NCBI GenBank assembly: GCA_902772615.1
Contig: CACYBC010000216.1
Coordinates: forward strand, 1 to 7,043
Direction of reading: 5' to 3'
Length of the DNA stretch: 7,043 nucleotides
DNA from: an uncultured Ruminococcus sp.
Lineage (GTDB): Bacteria > Bacillota > Clostridia > Oscillospirales > Ruminococcaceae
Position 1 is the stretch's first letter; every line of letters starts with the position of its first letter. The position numbers and the translations under genes were made by a program. The notes beneath the pieces are model-generated. The model was not told the DNA's origin. It did no database searches and was given only the letters and a program-made list of their open reading frames with translations. This document shows, in pieces, positions 1-6,835 of the stretch.

Positions 1-404
1 TCGCAAACCTGATGAAGGAAGCCATGGCAGAAGGCAAGCAGACCTACGGCCGCATCATCAATATCGCTTCCATCTATGGTCTTGTCGGCAACACAGCACT
101 GCCGACCATTGCATATCACACATCCAAAGGCGCTGTTGTCAACTTCACAAGAGGCGCAGCAGCAGAGCTGGCCACAACAGGCATCACAGTCAATGCTATC
201 TGCCCCGGCTATTTCTACACTGAGCTCACAACAGAGACACTGGACAGCGATTACTTCCAGGCATTCGCGAAGCAGTCAGTACCGATGCAGAGATACGGCC
301 ATGAAGGCGAACTGAACTCTGTAGCCATCTTCCTCGGCGCCGAGGAGTCCAGCTATGTGACCGGCCAGATCATTGCTGTCGACGGCGGTTACACCTGCGT
401 ATAA
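1..404 (+). CDS. SDR-family oxidoreductase, gluconate 5-dehydrogenase-like (5' partial)
   Basis: C-terminal half of a classical short-chain dehydrogenase/reductase, a cytoplasmic NAD(P)(H)-dependent enzyme. The frame is open to the left edge, so the Rossmann N-terminus with its TGxxxGxG motif lies outside; about 133 of an expected 250-280 residues are here. The catalytic serine is in INIAS (codon 69-71). The YxxxK pair is in AYHTSKGAVV (Tyr codon 114-116, Lys codon 126-128). The following VNAICPGYF segment is the usual cofactor-side loop, and GQIIAVDGGYT is the standard SDR tail. The AYHTSKGAVVNFTR and PGYFYTELT segments resemble gluconate 5-dehydrogenase/2-deoxygluconate 3-dehydrogenase members, which would put it in sugar-acid catabolism. 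That substrate is inference, because SDR substrates are hard to read from the C-terminus. The internal ATG at 12 is not the start. A terminator follows the TAA at about 20 bases. Confidence 0.9.
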   Translation, partial: ANLMKEAMAEGKQTYGRIINIASIYGLVGNTALPTIAYHTSKGAVVNFTRGAAAELATTGITVNAICPGYFYTELTTETLDSDYFQAFAKQSVPMQRYGHEGELNSVAIFLGAEESSYVTGQIIAVDGGYTCV

Positions 405-423
405 TCATTTGATAAAAAGCAAC

Positions 424-460
424 AAAAGACAGATGGCCCGGCGCCATCTGTCTTTTTTCT
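424..460 (+). terminator. Strong intrinsic terminator after the SDR gene
   Basis: A perfect 14-base inverted repeat: 424-437 (AAAAGACAGATGGC) pairs with 443-456, around a 5-base loop CCGGC. The T-rich right arm runs on as a T-tract to about 459. The A-rich left arm means it could also stop transcription arriving on the - strand. It isolates the SDR transcript from the aldehyde dehydrogenase that follows. Confidence 0.93.
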
Positions 461-498
461 CCCTTTGTCCCCGTTACTTACACGGATAAGACATGTTT

Positions 499-502
499 GA
501 GG
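499..502 (+). promoter_or_regulatory. Ribosome binding site that sets the aldehyde dehydrogenase start
   Basis: GAGG lies 9 bases before the ATG at 512. An in-frame TTG at 497 overlaps this site and has no comparable sequence upstream, so ATG 512 is preferred and the five extra N-terminal residues are dropped. Confidence 0.65.
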
Positions 503-511
503 ACACGCATA

Positions 512-1927
512 ATGTACAGTGAACCTGAAATCAGAAACCTCGTGGAAGCCCAGCGCACTTTTTTCAGAAGCGGTAAAACGCTTCCCGTTGAATGGCGCCT
601 GGAACAGCTAAGAAAGCTGAAGAAGGTCCTTATTGAAAACGAAAACACCATTAAGGCAGCCCTGAGGGAAGACCTGGGCCGCAGCGGTCTGGAGTCATAT
701 CTCTGTGACATCGGTCCGGTGATAACGGAGATCAATGAGACCCTCCGGGGCCTCAGACGCTGGAGCCGTCCGGAACTGCATCTGTCAGGCCTTGTCGCGT
801 TCCCCAGCATCTTTACCAGAGTCTATAAATGCCCTTACGGTGTGACACTCATCATATCGCCGTTCAATTTCCCATTTGTTTTGTCTCTTGGCGTGCTTCA
901 GGCATCAATTTCCGCGGGAAATACCGCTGTAATAAAGGCAAGCAGCAAATCCTCCCGCAGCACGGAAGTCCTTAAGCAGATCATCACTGATACTTTCCCT
1001 GCGGAATATATCTCCGTAGTCGACGGCGGGCATGAAGTTGCCGACTATTGTCTTGACCAGAGATTTGACAAGATCTTCTATACCGGATCCCCGCAGGTCG
1101 CAAAGCATGTGATGAGCAAAGCATCAGAGAACCTCACTCCCGTGGTGCTCGAACTCGGCGGGGAAAACGGAAACTGGTGTATCATAAGAAAGGATGCGGA
1201 CCTCAAGGACGCTGCCAGGAAGATCGCCTTTTTCAAACTGCTTAACAGCGGCCAGATCTGCATTAACATCAATCAGGTAGCAGTAGCCCGCGAAGTCGCG
1301 GATGAGTTCATCGGACTTCTCAGGAAATCCTTCATCTCACAGATCGGATCCGATCCCATGCACAACGAAGAATACACTCACATGATCAATTCCGACGCAT
1401 TTGAGAAATGCACAAGGAATCTGGAACCCTATTCCGGCAGGATCGTCTTCGGAGGACACGGAGACCGCGATTCCCTCAGGTTCGAACCAACTGTGATCTA
1501 CCCTGTAAGTACGGACGAAGAGATAGTCATGAAGGAACTGTTCTCACCCATACTTCCGGTCGTGCCGTTTGATGACGGAAAGATCGATGAACTGCTGGAG
1601 ACTATAGGATCAAGAGAGAAACCTCTCGCCATGTATGTTTTTACAAAGGATATGTCCTGGGCCAGGAAAACGATGCAGAAGATGCAGTTCGGCGGAGGAT
1701 GCATAAATGAAGTCTGTGTGCACATGATGGTGAAAGGAGTACCTTTCAACGGTGTCGGTCACTCGGGAATGGGCGCCTATCACGGCCGCTGGGGCTTCAA
1801 TGAATTCAGCCATCCTCAGACTGTTCTGACGGGTTCATCGAAGTTCAACCTGTCTCTCAGGGAACACCCGTACTCCGGCAAGGGAAAGAAAGCAAGCGAA
1901 TTCCTTATCAAACTATTTGAAAGATAA
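512..1927 (+). CDS. NAD(P)-dependent aldehyde dehydrogenase, class 3-like
   Basis: Oxidises an aldehyde to the carboxylate with NAD(P)+; probably cytosolic. The protein is 471 residues from ATG 512, close to bacterial class 3 (ALDH3) enzymes and shorter than the roughly 500-residue class 1/2 type. Visible landmarks: SPFNFPF with the oxyanion Asn at residue 119; AGNTAVIKASSKS, the cofactor-binding Lys region; FYTGSPQVAKHVM, the nucleotide-loop motif; LELGG with general-base Glu214; NSGQIC with nucleophile Cys250; and near the C-terminus PFNGVGHSGMGAYHGRWGFNEFSH, the class 3 signature region. All catalytic residues are present, so it should be active. Small departures are LELGGENGNW where LELGGKSP is usual, and KASSKSS where KPSE is usual. 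The substrate cannot be read; medium or long-chain aldehydes are typical of the class. It stands alone between two terminators. No convincing promoter was found in the short gap before it. Confidence 0.93.
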   Translation: MYSEPEIRNLVEAQRTFFRSGKTLPVEWRLEQLRKLKKVLIENENTIKAALREDLGRSGLESYLCDIGPVITEINETLRGLRRWSRPELHLSGLVAFPSIFTRVYKCPYGVTLIISPFNFPFVLSLGVLQASISAGNTAVIKASSKSSRSTEVLKQIITDTFPAEYISVVDGGHEVADYCLDQRFDKIFYTGSPQVAKHVMSKASENLTPVVLELGGENGNWCIIRKDADLKDAARKIAFFKLLNSGQICININQVAVAREVADEFIGLLRKSFISQIGSDPMHNEEYTHMINSDAFEKCTRNLEPYSGRIVFGGHGDRDSLRFEPTVIYPVSTDEEIVMKELFSPILPVVPFDDGKIDELLETIGSREKPLAMYVFTKDMSWARKTMQKMQFGGGCINEVCVHMMVKGVPFNGVGHSGMGAYHGRWGFNEFSHPQTVLTGSSKFNLSLREHPYSGKGKKASEFLIKLFER

Positions 1928-1947
1928 AGACACGCAGCACATACAGT

Positions 1948-1977
1948 AAAAGCCCGCAGGAACTGCGGGCTTTTTTT
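1948..1977. terminator. Shared terminator between convergent ALDH and pepF
   Basis: A 12-base inverted repeat: 1948-1959 (AAAAGCCCGCAG) pairs with 1963-1974, loop GAA. The + strand has a run of seven T's (1971-1977) and serves the aldehyde dehydrogenase. The - strand has four T's after the stem, so it should also end the MATE-pepF transcript, less strongly. It lies 20 bases past the ALDH stop and 22 bases from the pepF stop. Confidence 0.92.
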
Positions 1978-1999
1978 CGTTTTATATTTGTTTTGCACT

Positions 2000-3757
2000 T
2001 TATTCCTTGCAAAGTTCAACGAACTCATCGATCTCATCTGCAAGTATCTGCAGAGAAGCTCTCCAGAATTCCTTGTCGGTAAGATCTATTCCCGCTACCT
2101 GAGCTGCTCCTTCCACCGTCGTGGTTCCTGTTGCCTTGAGCAGTTTCTTGTAAAGCGGCACGAATGACTCTCCGTCATTCAGATATTTCGCATAGAGTCC
2201 GCGTGCAAAGAGTCCGCCGAACGCATATGGCCAGTTGTAATAACTGAGTCCGCCGCTGTAGTAGTGGCTCTTGCATGCCCACATATACGGATGCAGACAT
2301 TCGGGATCCAGGCCGTCGCCGTAAGCTTTCTTCTGAGCATCAATCATCAGTTCACAGAGCCTGTCAGCAAACATGAACCCTTCTTCTCGGTTGTCAAATA
2401 CCGACTTCTCAAACAGATAGCGTGAATAGATGTCGCAGATTATCTGGTTCGCGTCCATCAGCTGACTCTCGATCAGGGCACGGCGTGCCTTGGGGTCTTT
2501 CTCCGCGTTGATGGCAGCATTCATGGCCACCACTTCATTGAAGGTAGATGCCGTCTCCGCAACAGGCATGGAAACGTCCATATTGAGGACCGAATTGTCT
2601 CTCAGGCAGTGGTTGTGGAATGCGTGACCGAGCTCATGAGCAAGAGTTACGACATCCCCGAGAGTTCCGCCGAAGTTAGTGAGCACCCTGCTCTCCTTGA
2701 GTGAGACCAGAGGAGCACAGAACGCACCGCCGACCTTTCCGTCGTGCGGATAAAAATCGATCCAGGCTTCGTCAAACGCCCTGGCGATCATATCTGTCTC
2801 CTCCTGATCAAATCCGGAGAAGAGCTTTACAAGATAATCCTTTGCGTCTTCCGTGGTATATACGTCGTCATTGCCTTCCAGAGGAGCAAACAGATCATAG
2901 AACGGAAGTCCGTTCTCATGTCCGAGAAGTCTGGCCTTTGCCTTCATGTACTCCCAGAACTTGGGAAGATACTCCTCCATAGCGCCGAGAAGAGCATCAA
3001 GCGTCTCCTTTTTCATGTGAGACATATTCAGAGTCTCCGCCAGCGGCGAATCAAATCCGCGCAGCTTGCAGCGGTTGATGACCTCAAGCTTGATGGAGTT
3101 AAGTGAATATGCGATGCCGTCCTTTATGCGGTCATAAGCCTTGATCTCGGCATCATATGCTGACCTGCGGACTTCCGGATCGGGATCATAAGCTTTATTG
3201 CGTATGTCGGAAAGTGTAGTGATCTGCCCGTTGTATTCTACCGGGACCGTTGACGTAAGGAATCCCTGCAGATCTCCCCATGCATCGGATCCGCTTATCT
3301 CATACAGGCTGATGACCTCCTCGACTTCCGGAGAAAGGGTGTGCTCTGCTTCATCTTTTATGTTCTTCAGATAATATTCATGTTCTTTGAGCAGCTCGTC
3401 ACGTGCGATGACCTCATCAAGATCCTGCAGCGAAGCGACATATTTGACCAGTGCTGTCCTGGGTGCAGCCATTGCGGACAGTTTCTGTGAGAATCTTCCG
3501 CTCGCTGCGGCAGATGCTGCATCCGAAGTGTTGGTGCTCATCTGCAGTGAAGCATAGCTGTAAAGGTTGGAAACCACCAGTTCAAGCTTCTGGTTGAGTT
3601 CGATACATCTGTGCAGAACTTCTGCCGGGTCTCCGCTGAGATCTTTTGAGTACGCTGTCATCTCTGCGATGAGAGAGTCCATCTCTGCTTCGTCAGCAGC
3701 AAACTTGGGATCATCATACCCCGTATACAGCCTGTCCAGTGACCATTCTTTGTTCAT
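2000..3757 (-). CDS. pepF: Oligoendopeptidase F, M3 family zinc peptidase
   Basis: Cytosolic metallopeptidase that cuts short oligopeptides, a step in using imported or leftover peptides. The 585 residues fit the usual PepF length of about 600. The N-terminus (WSLDRLYTGYDDP) is the typical opening of the PepF N-terminal helical domain. The zinc site is intact: HELGH with His374, catalytic Glu375 and His378, and the third ligand Glu401 in ETASTFNE. The later HYYSGGLSYYNWPYAFG segment matches the family's conserved substrate-binding His/Tyr/Gly-rich strip. There is no signal peptide. The start is well set: AGGAGA at 3765-3770 lies 7 bases upstream of the ATG. It follows the MATE gene by only 21 bases on the same strand, so the two are probably one operon, ended by the hairpin at 1948-1977. 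Nothing in it looks truncated. Confidence 0.95.
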   Translation of the reverse strand: MNKEWSLDRLYTGYDDPKFAADEAEMDSLIAEMTAYSKDLSGDPAEVLHRCIELNQKLELVVSNLYSYASLQMSTNTSDAASAAASGRFSQKLSAMAAPRTALVKYVASLQDLDEVIARDELLKEHEYYLKNIKDEAEHTLSPEVEEVISLYEISGSDAWGDLQGFLTSTVPVEYNGQITTLSDIRNKAYDPDPEVRRSAYDAEIKAYDRIKDGIAYSLNSIKLEVINRCKLRGFDSPLAETLNMSHMKKETLDALLGAMEEYLPKFWEYMKAKARLLGHENGLPFYDLFAPLEGNDDVYTTEDAKDYLVKLFSGFDQEETDMIARAFDEAWIDFYPHDGKVGGAFCAPLVSLKESRVLTNFGGTLGDVVTLAHELGHAFHNHCLRDNSVLNMDVSMPVAETASTFNEVVAMNAAINAEKDPKARRALIESQLMDANQIICDIYSRYLFEKSVFDNREEGFMFADRLCELMIDAQKKAYGDGLDPECLHPYMWACKSHYYSGGLSYYNWPYAFGGLFARGLYAKYLNDGESFVPLYKKLLKATGTTTVEGAAQVAGIDLTDKEFWRASLQILADEIDEFVELCKE

Positions 3758-3778
3758 GTTTATTTCTCCTGTCAGTAA

Positions 3779-5122
3779 TTATTCTCCGATGTTATCGATG
3801 TCCGGCAGTGTCTTATGCCAGAACTTCTTTTCCCACTGCCATGCTCCGAGCAGACCGCGGAACCACTCATCAGCTGCCTGTCCGACCCAGAGCCCGACTA
3901 CTCCCATGCCGAGAGCCGTGATACAGACATATCCCAGGCCGACGTCGAGGATCCATATCCCTGCGGCCGCTATCACCATTGGCCAGAATACGAATCCCGC
4001 TCCTCTGAGGCCGAAGACATAGGAGTGGTTCATGCTTCTTGCTATGCACGTGATTATGTCTATCGTAAACAAAGGTCGTGCGATCGCCTTGATAGCCTCC
4101 GACTCCGTGAATATGCCCATCAGCTGGTCACAGAAGAGCCTGCAGGTTATTCCTCCCACAAGGTTGAATGTCAGCACTGCGAAGAAAGCTTTTCTGATGA
4201 ACAGATGCGCTTCGTCAAGTTTCCTGGCTCCGATATAGTGCCCGGCGATGATCTGTGCGGCCTGTCCTATGCATATGCCTGCGATGTATGGGTAATTGTT
4301 TATCGTCTGTGTATATATCTTTGCGGAAAGCACATCTGTGGAAAAGCCTGTCACGAATCTTGTCGTGACCATCTGCGCCAGCATGTAGCAGATCCCCTCC
4401 ATGCTGCACATGATGCCGACCTTCAGGATCTCAAACACAGCTTTCCAGTCAATTCTTACCAGATCCTCAGCCTTCTGATCCCATTTCTGCCTTGTGAACA
4501 CTGCCAGAAGTATTATTAGTCCCACCGTCTCCGCAATCAGTCTCACATAAGCGATCCCTTCCACTCCGCCGACCGGTGTCTTTCCCGTAACAACAAGCCA
4601 TGATCCTACAAGGTTAACAATATTGGTTATGATCACTACCGCCATCGGTATCGTCGTGCTTCCGTGACAGCGGAAGTGCGTAGAGGTCATGGAAGAGATG
4701 AACTGGAACAGACATGATGCTCCGAGGATCTTCAAATAGACGGTCCCGTCAGGTGTAAGTTCCGGCGAGAGTCCCATGAAACCAATCATTTCTCTGGCAA
4801 ATGTCATCGTCAGGATACTTACCAGCAAGCCCAGTCCGGCTGTGACCGCGTAAGTGTTCATCATAATCTTGCCAGCTTCCCTGTTCTTTCCCGCACCGAG
4901 AAGCTGATTCTCAATGATAGCGGTTCCGGAAGACATCATGAAGGAAGCAATAATGACTACGTTCAGTACCTGACTCGCCACACCTACCGCTGCGGAAGCA
5001 CTGTCCGAGACCTTGCTGAGCATGAAAGTGTTAACTGTCCCCATGAGAGACCGCAGTATCTGTTCCACGAAGATCGGTACCGCTATACGGAACACATCGA
5101 CCCATGTATATTTCTTTTCCAT
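3779..5122 (-). CDS. MATE-family multidrug/toxin efflux transporter
   Basis: Integral membrane antiporter that uses Na+ or H+ to export small, often cationic compounds. The protein is 447 residues, the normal MATE length, with two similar halves expected to give 12 membrane helices. The N-terminal half opens with the first helix FRIAVPIFVEQILRSLMG, then MLSKVSDSASAAVGVASQV, a typical MATE loop. Further helices lie near residues 50-70, 90-115, 130-145, 160-180 and 190-210. The second half starts near residue 228 (VFEILKVGIMCSMEG) and repeats the pattern. The C-terminus is short, polar and cytoplasmic. Substrate and coupling ion cannot be read. ATG 5122 is preferred because an in-frame TGA lies two codons upstream. 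The only Shine-Dalgarno-like sequence (AAGG, 5136-5139 on the - strand) is 13 bases away and sits inside a predicted hairpin, so translation may be controlled. It leads the MATE-pepF unit. Confidence 0.93.
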   Translation of the reverse strand: MEKKYTWVDVFRIAVPIFVEQILRSLMGTVNTFMLSKVSDSASAAVGVASQVLNVVIIASFMMSSGTAIIENQLLGAGKNREAGKIMMNTYAVTAGLGLLVSILTMTFAREMIGFMGLSPELTPDGTVYLKILGASCLFQFISSMTSTHFRCHGSTTIPMAVVIITNIVNLVGSWLVVTGKTPVGGVEGIAYVRLIAETVGLIILLAVFTRQKWDQKAEDLVRIDWKAVFEILKVGIMCSMEGICYMLAQMVTTRFVTGFSTDVLSAKIYTQTINNYPYIAGICIGQAAQIIAGHYIGARKLDEAHLFIRKAFFAVLTFNLVGGITCRLFCDQLMGIFTESEAIKAIARPLFTIDIITCIARSMNHSYVFGLRGAGFVFWPMVIAAAGIWILDVGLGYVCITALGMGVVGLWVGQAADEWFRGLLGAWQWEKKFWHKTLPDIDNIGE

Positions 5123-5183
5123 CTGATATCAGCGACCTTACGGCCCGCCGCCTCTCTGTAGTCCGGCATCCTCACGGCGCCAG
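5123..5183 (-). promoter_or_regulatory. Structured mRNA leader of the MATE gene: two tandem GNRA-capped hairpins
   Basis: Read on the - strand, hairpin 1 (5183 to 5163) has eight base pairs, one bulged A (5169) and loop GUGA. Hairpin 2 (5150 to 5130) has eight base pairs, one bulged G (5146) and loop GUAA. Each has two or three G-U pairs. The closing sequences match: CCGUGAGG and CCGUAAGG. A 12-base linker, ACUACAGAGAGG, joins them. The only Shine-Dalgarno-like bases, AAGG, lie in the loop and 3' arm of hairpin 2. A 10-base palindrome, CTGATATCAG (5123-5132), then abuts the ATG. This arrangement would suit a translational riboswitch or protein-binding leader, but I recognise no known class. 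Confidence 0.5.
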
Positions 5184-5205
5184 CATTATTGTTCTTAATA
5201 TCATA

Positions 5206-5234
5206 ATTATATCTGTCCTGCCACGAAATAGAAA
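5206..5234 (-). promoter_or_regulatory. Candidate promoter for the MATE-pepF operon
   Basis: A perfect TATAAT reads on the - strand at 5211-5206. With a 17-base spacer the -35 hexamer is TTTCTA (5234-5229), a poor match. Transcription would begin near 5199, leaving a leader of about 77 bases that contains the paired hairpins. Confidence 0.5.
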
Positions 5235-5336
5235 AGGTATTTCCTGTATTTATCTGTTTGCAGCAACAGTATCAGCGTCGATAATAACTAAACACTTACA
5301 CTGTGTTCACTGGTTGTCATTCTCCTCGTGTCTTTG

Positions 5337-5375
5337 TTGTCGATTTATAGTTACATGTTTAATATAATAACTATA
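5337..5375 (+). promoter_or_regulatory. Candidate glyA promoter with an inverted repeat over the -10
   Basis: A perfect TATAAT lies at 5363-5368. The -35 is weak: TTGTCG at 5337-5342 would need a 20-base spacer, or pairs by a 17-base spacer with an alternative -10 TAATAT at 5360. An inverted repeat, TATAGTTA 5346-5353 and TAACTATA 5368-5375, brackets the -10 and could be an operator. Transcription would start near 5375, about 46 bases before the start codon. Confidence 0.5.
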
Positions 5376-5405
5376 TTATTGATAAAAACTGGACTGTCCC
5401 TGCAG

Positions 5406-5412
5406 AAAGGAG
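5406..5412 (+). promoter_or_regulatory. Ribosome binding site that fixes the glyA TTG start
   Basis: AAAGGAG lies 8 bases before TTG 5421. Starting further up at GTG 5328 would add 31 residues not seen in this family and would place the start ahead of the predicted promoter. Confidence 0.88.
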
Positions 5413-5420
5413 CTTATACA

Positions 5421-6671
5421 TTGAATTTTCTTGATGAAGGCATCTCCATTGTGGCTAAAACGGATCCCGAGGTAGCTCAGTCTATACAGAAGGAGCTTGA
5501 CAGACAAAAAGGCAATATCGAACTTATAGCTTCCGAGAACATCGTCTCACCTGCGGTCATCGCCGCGATGGGTACTGTTCTGACAAACAAATACGCGGAA
5601 GGATACCCCGGCAACCGCTACTACGGCGGTTGCGACTACGTCGACGAAGTCGAGACACTGGCGATCGAGAGGGCAAAGGAGCTCTTCGGGGCGGAATATG
5701 CCAACGTACAGCCGCACTCCGGAGCCCAGGCGAATCTTGCCGCATACTGGGCAATAATCAAACCCGGCGACAAAGTATTCGGACTCAGCCTCTCAGCAGG
5801 CGGACACCTCACACACGGCGCTCCCGCGAACGCCTCCGGAAGACTTTATGATTTCACTCAGTATGGGACAGACTCCGACACCGGACTAATCGATTATGAC
5901 CTTCTCGAGAAGATGATCTCTGAAGAAAAGCCCAAACTGGTCGTAGCAGGAGCAAGTGCCTATCCCCGCATCATCGATTTCGAGCGCATCGGAAAGATAG
6001 CACATGACAACGGAGCTTTGTTCATGGTGGATATGGCTCACATAGCTGGCCTCGTTGCTTCCGGTGACCATCCGAGTCCGATACCTTATGCTGACGTTGT
6101 TACCTCCACCACACACAAGACCCTCCGCGGGCCAAGGGGAGGAATGATCCTTGCAAGAAAAGAATTTGCCAAAAAGATAGATCACGCGATATTCCCCGGG
6201 ATGCAGGGCGGACCTCTGGAACACGTCATTGCTGGAAAGGCCGTTTGCTTCCGCGAAGCTCTTACTCCTGAATTTGCAGAATACCAGCATCAGATAGTGC
6301 GCAATTCCAAAGCCCTGGCTGAGGCGCTTCTCGAGAAAGGCTTCAGTCTTGTTACAGGCGGCACTGATAACCACATGTCCCTTATCGATCTGAGGCCTAT
6401 GGGAGTCACCGGGATTGATATGCAGCACAGGCTGGACTCCGTAAGGATCACAGCAAACAAAAACGCTATACCGAACGATCCCCAGAAAGCATCCGTCACC
6501 AGCGGTTTGAGAGTCGGTACTCCTGCCGTCACGACCAGAGGCTTCAACGAAGATGATATGCGTGAAGTTGCCGAACTTATCTATCTGACCGCGGCAAGAT
6601 ACGATGACAAGAAGGATGAGATCATCGATCGCGTAAGCGCTCTCTGCAAGGCTCACCCCATTTACGACTGA
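5421..6671 (+). CDS. glyA: Serine hydroxymethyltransferase
   Basis: Cytosolic PLP enzyme that interconverts serine plus tetrahydrofolate with glycine plus 5,10-methylenetetrahydrofolate, the main source of one-carbon units for purines, thymidylate and methionine. From TTG 5421 the protein is 416 residues, the usual GlyA length. Visible motifs, in order: ELIASENIVSPAV near the N-terminus; NKYAEGYPGNRYYGG, the substrate and dimer-contact strip; NVQPHSGAQANLAAY, the PLP-phosphate site; GGHLTHG; VDMAHIAGLV with the PLP-ring Asp; STTHKTLRGPRGG with Schiff-base Lys233; and VTSGLRVGTPAVTTRGF near the C-terminus. All key residues are present. One small oddity is SLSAGGHLTHG where a conserved acidic or basic residue often precedes GGHLTHG. 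It appears to be transcribed alone. No intrinsic terminator with a T-run follows it. Confidence 0.97.
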   Translation: MNFLDEGISIVAKTDPEVAQSIQKELDRQKGNIELIASENIVSPAVIAAMGTVLTNKYAEGYPGNRYYGGCDYVDEVETLAIERAKELFGAEYANVQPHSGAQANLAAYWAIIKPGDKVFGLSLSAGGHLTHGAPANASGRLYDFTQYGTDSDTGLIDYDLLEKMISEEKPKLVVAGASAYPRIIDFERIGKIAHDNGALFMVDMAHIAGLVASGDHPSPIPYADVVTSTTHKTLRGPRGGMILARKEFAKKIDHAIFPGMQGGPLEHVIAGKAVCFREALTPEFAEYQHQIVRNSKALAEALLEKGFSLVTGGTDNHMSLIDLRPMGVTGIDMQHRLDSVRITANKNAIPNDPQKASVTSGLRVGTPAVTTRGFNEDDMREVAELIYLTAARYDDKKDEIIDRVSALCKAHPIYD

Positions 6672-6711
6672 ACTTCTTAAAACAGCTCTCATGCCCGGCA
6701 GCGAGAAATAA

Positions 6712-6835
6712 AGTCTGCACGGAACTGTTGTAGGATTTCCGGATGATTACCGAACCATTGCCTTTGTGCAGTTCGGTCATCCTGACGAGGTCAGGACGGC
6801 AGATTTGAAATTAAACAGTACTCTTCATTCTAAAT
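6712..6835 (+). pseudogene. Possible remnant of a decayed protein gene, tentatively nitroreductase-like C-terminus
   Basis: After a TAA at 6709-6711, one + frame stays open to the TGA at 6934 with no early ATG and no ribosome binding site. Its first part reads like real protein: GTVVGFPDDYRTIAFVQFG, then HPDEVRTADLKLN. A Pro-Asp/Glu-Asp-Tyr segment, a hydrophobic strand and GxPDE resemble the closing strand of nitroreductase-family flavoproteins. That is from memory of the family pattern and is weak. Protein-like character fades at about 6810-6835, just before the palindrome. The same frame upstream of the TAA (6673-6708) reads LLKTALMPGSEK and might belong to the same fossil. It could also be chance. 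Confidence 0.3.
6741..6796 (+). repeat. Overlapping hairpins downstream of glyA
   Basis: ACCGAAC 6749-6755 pairs with GTTCGGT 6771-6777. GGATG 6741-6745 extends this stem with CATCC 6778-6782 across a 3-base bulge. A second perfect hairpin, TCCTGAC 6780-6786 with GTCAGGA 6790-6796, shares bases with the first, so the two exclude each other. Neither has a T-run, so neither is an intrinsic terminator. They may be part of an RNA or traces of decayed sequence. Confidence 0.5.

Larger units (their letters stand above)
5123..5420. other. Divergent control region between the MATE operon and glyA
   Basis: This 298-base region has no credible gene. It carries a - strand promoter near 5206-5211 with a structured leader running to 5123, and a + strand promoter near 5363-5368 with a short leader to glyA. 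Between them the sequence is fairly AT-rich with a few weak dyads, such as AACAC 5291-5295 with GTGTT 5303-5307. The open frames across it use no ribosome binding site and look like chance. Confidence 0.75.

Noticed and set aside
497..511. TTG 497 as the aldehyde dehydrogenase start
   Set aside because: The GAGG that best serves as ribosome binding site overlaps this codon and is well placed for ATG 512.
3815..4519. 234-codon open frame on the + strand across the MATE gene
   Set aside because: It is antisense to a convincing membrane transporter and its product is rich in Cys, His and Arg without pattern.
5123..5183. Guanidine-II (mini-ykkC) riboswitch before the MATE gene
   Set aside because: The two-hairpin layout is similar, but the - strand loops are GUGA and GUAA rather than ACGR, so the known class does not fit.
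5104..5367. 87-codon + strand frame in the MATE-glyA gap
   Set aside because: It has no ribosome binding site and overlaps the MATE start and both predicted promoters. Its composition looks like translated non-coding DNA.
5328..5420. 31-residue N-terminal extension of GlyA from GTG 5328
   Set aside because: It has no ribosome binding site, it would start ahead of the predicted promoter, and the hydrophobic extra residues are foreign to GlyA. TTG 5421 has an AAAGGAG site at the right distance and gives the family length.
5886..6692. 268-codon open frame on the - strand across glyA
   Set aside because: It is antisense to a clear glyA with all its motifs, has no recognisable domain or ribosome binding site, and results from the codon use of the real gene.
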